Below, piece after piece: positions 61,730 through 64,000 of a stretch of 64,000 nt of DNA. Both the position numbers and the translations under genes were made by a program. The stretch comes from Geosiphon pyriformis. Taxonomy: Eukaryota > Glomeromycota > Glomeromycetes > Archaeosporales > Geosiphonaceae. The notes beneath the pieces are model-generated. The model ran no database searches. It saw only the letters and a program-made list of their open reading frames with translations, and was not told the DNA's origin. The stretch's first letter is position 1, and each line of letters opens with the position of its first letter. The stretch covers positions 1,028,241 through 1,092,240 of the forward strand of contig JAAOMT010000494.1 in NCBI GenBank assembly GCA_016748015.1, in the 5' to 3' direction.

Positions 61730-63905
61730 TTTATAAAGGATGGTATTGATAGTTAAACCAACAAGTATCAGCCAATGTTTCAGCCAATACGATCCTACAT
61801 TCTACAAAGAAATGGTAAAAAGTCCTTTTAAGGATATCAAAAAATTAATTTGATCCAATAAATCCTTTATTGTAGAAGAGATTCATAAAAAATTTGAATC
61901 TAAACAGCAAATGAATGAATGAATGAATGAATTAATTAATTAATGAATGAATTAATGAATGAATTAATGAATAAAACCTTTTGATTTTGTAATAGAAAAC
62001 GGTTTTCCAATGTATTCTCCTTTTGCTAAAAATAAAATTTTTGAGAAGAGTTTAACACATATTTTGCTATAAAGTGGTAATACAATAGATAGCTCTACTT
62101 TTTTTTTTTATTCAAACGCCCAAATTGGTCACGGCATAAAAATGACAATATTAAGGCAATTAGAAGATCCCCTTCTAGAATAACAAAAAGATTTGAAATT
62201 AGAGGAATATGTGAGGTTCGGTTAGTTTAGAGCATTATTACTTTTATTGCAAGAAATTGAAATTGATTTTCTTCGGGTTCATTAAACAAAATTTTATTTT
62301 ATTTTATTTTTTTTTCAATTAACAAACCATTATATTATTTTTTCCTCATTCGAAATAAAAATCATTTTTCCGAAATTTTGTTTTCCACAATTGTATACTT
62401 TTTGAAATAATGATTGAGAACTATTTTCTTTGAAACTTTTTTTTTATTTTATTTTATTTTTTTTGAATCAATTAATAAATCCGGATAAAATTCATCAATT
62501 GCAATAATTAGCGAGATAAAAGTGATAAATCAAAATTTTTTTTGTTTAGATTTTTTTTTCATTATACACACCATTTAATATAATATAGAAATCTGAAAAA
62601 TTTCAAAAAGTAACTTATTTAACTAACTCTTGTTTCCTACTTCTATTGGGAATTATAAATATCGGCAATTACTTATATGATATCATCACTGCAGGTTTCA
62701 ATGACAAAATAAGATTTTATTGCTTCTCTCCACTTTGGAAAAAAAAAAAAAAGGTTGCCGTGTTCAAGTCTGGAACCTCTCGTTGACAATTTTAAAGTTA
62801 CACAGCTTTGAGTTTGCATTAAAATTGTAAAATAAATTTATTAAGAAATTTTTCAATTCGGAGATCTTTTCATTCATATAATGAAGTTCCAATTTTCGGT
62901 TTTTTCTTGCGTATTTTTATTAAACTCTTTTCAAGATATTACTGTATTTATGTATGTATGTATGTATATATATATATATATATGTCCTCAAGCATTGAGA
63001 ATAACATTCAAACTTCGTCCTGATGAAGTATTTGAATAGGAAAAAATCCCTTAAAATGAAATAAAATATTATTTAGCCATATATTACGGTATCAGATGCG
63101 CTGCATAAACACCGGGTATTGTGTTTTCATAATCAGTTCACAAATTTTGAATGAACCCTTTAAATTGCTACACAATTTATATAAATTTTATATTGGTATA
63201 TATATATCATTGAAAACGTCAGAGTGATTACAAGAGTATTTTTATTAGGTCATTAATAATAAATTCTGAGAAATTTGACGACTATCTGAACCTTTGCAAC
63301 AATAATAAGATAATCAGAATTTGTAGTAAACGATATGATATTAAAATTGTGAATATTAAAAAGTGTAATAAAGTGGTAAAAAAGAAATTATTTAAAATTA
63401 TTTAGTTTTTAGTCTACTAAAAATAATAGGAAAATCTTGAAATTAAAAAATGAGAAAAAAAAAAAAAAGTTTTTTAAATTGTTGATTTTCCTTTCGAATC
63501 ATCTGATCAGTTTCAGTTTGCAAACTAATTTCCCTTTAGGCTAAACGCCTTGAAAATCTCTATTTGGCTCATGGTTTTCTAGCTGTAACCAAATTCTAAT
63601 TTTATAATTCATTAATCATTACTGAAATCAAAAACCTTATTTGATAATCAAAATAATAATCTTAATTAAAGAAAGAATTTAAGTTTTGAATTTATCTTTA
63701 AATATTTAATTAAATTATACGTTATAAAAGAAAGGAAAAAAAAGGAGATATATATGATTAGTAAAATAAATTTTAGTTTAGAATAAATATTTCTCATTTT
63801 AGGGGGTAAAAGATTATAATATTTATAAAAAAAAAAAAAAATGGAATATAACCTAACATATTCATTTTCCAAACCTTTTTGAACTTTGCTGATGTTAAAA
63901 AACAC
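61730..63905. other. AT-rich intergenic region
   Basis: No gene recognised. (AATG)n-type repeats lie at 61908-61972, TTTTATTTTA tracts at 62290-62310 and 62440-62462, and (TATG)n/(TA)n at 62945-62985. Short frames carry no domain. Confidence 0.6.
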
Positions 63906-63909
63906 AATA

Positions 63910-64000
<91 letters not shown>
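63906..64000. repeat. (AAT)n microsatellite at the window edge
   Basis: At least 31 uninterrupted AAT/ATA units, the longest simple repeat in the window, continuing past its end. Confidence 0.95.

Noticed and set aside
62755-62790. GTTCAAGTC word resembling a tRNA T-arm
   Set aside because: The flanking bases do not form a T-stem and no acceptor, D or anticodon arms can be folded around it.

Overview
This is an AT-rich eukaryotic window, most likely from an arbuscular mycorrhizal fungus (Glomeromycotina). The evidence is: genes split by many short GT..AG introns of about 45-120 bp; fungal-type genes (an amino-acid permease, an asparaginase with ankyrin repeats, a Sel1-repeat protein, a seven-helix receptor-like protein, a Nudix relic); and a LINE whose CCHC-protein/endonuclease/RT/RNase H layout I recognise as abundant in that group. 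The species cannot be named from sequence alone.

The left part (1 to about 36 kb) has no intact host gene and is a graveyard of retroelements. Four copies of one LINE family are visible: LINE-A (minus, 1 to about 1800, running off the edge), LINE-B (minus, about 3250-22050), LINE-C (minus, a 5'-truncated 3' fragment at about 22580-23395) and LINE-D (plus, about 25210-32010, full length). LINE-B is split by a Ty3/gypsy-type LTR retrotransposon (4092-16609, flanked by ACAT). That element is split inside its RT domain by a second, gag-only LTR element (7751-12637, flanked by GTGC). The result is a three-layer nest with both target-site duplications readable, giving the order LINE-B, then Ty3 element, then gag-only element. 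Decay is dominated by C-to-T/G-to-A changes: LINE-D keeps one uninterrupted frame for each ORF, apart from about 26 nonsense codons.

The right part (about 36-64 kb) is less AT-rich and carries the host genes, all on the plus strand: a seven-exon amino-acid permease (39173-41288), a 13-exon type-I L-asparaginase with C-terminal ankyrin repeats (47252-50538), a single-exon Sel1-repeat protein (50982-51827), a three-exon seven-transmembrane protein (55903-57033) and a broken Nudix hydrolase gene (60932 to about 61729). The spaces between them are long, AT-rich and, beyond 52 kb, unusually full of microsatellites. No rRNA, tRNA or CRISPR was found. The permease (amino-acid uptake) and asparaginase (Asn to Asp plus ammonia) both touch nitrogen metabolism, but they lie 6 kb apart and nothing in the sequence shows co-regulation.
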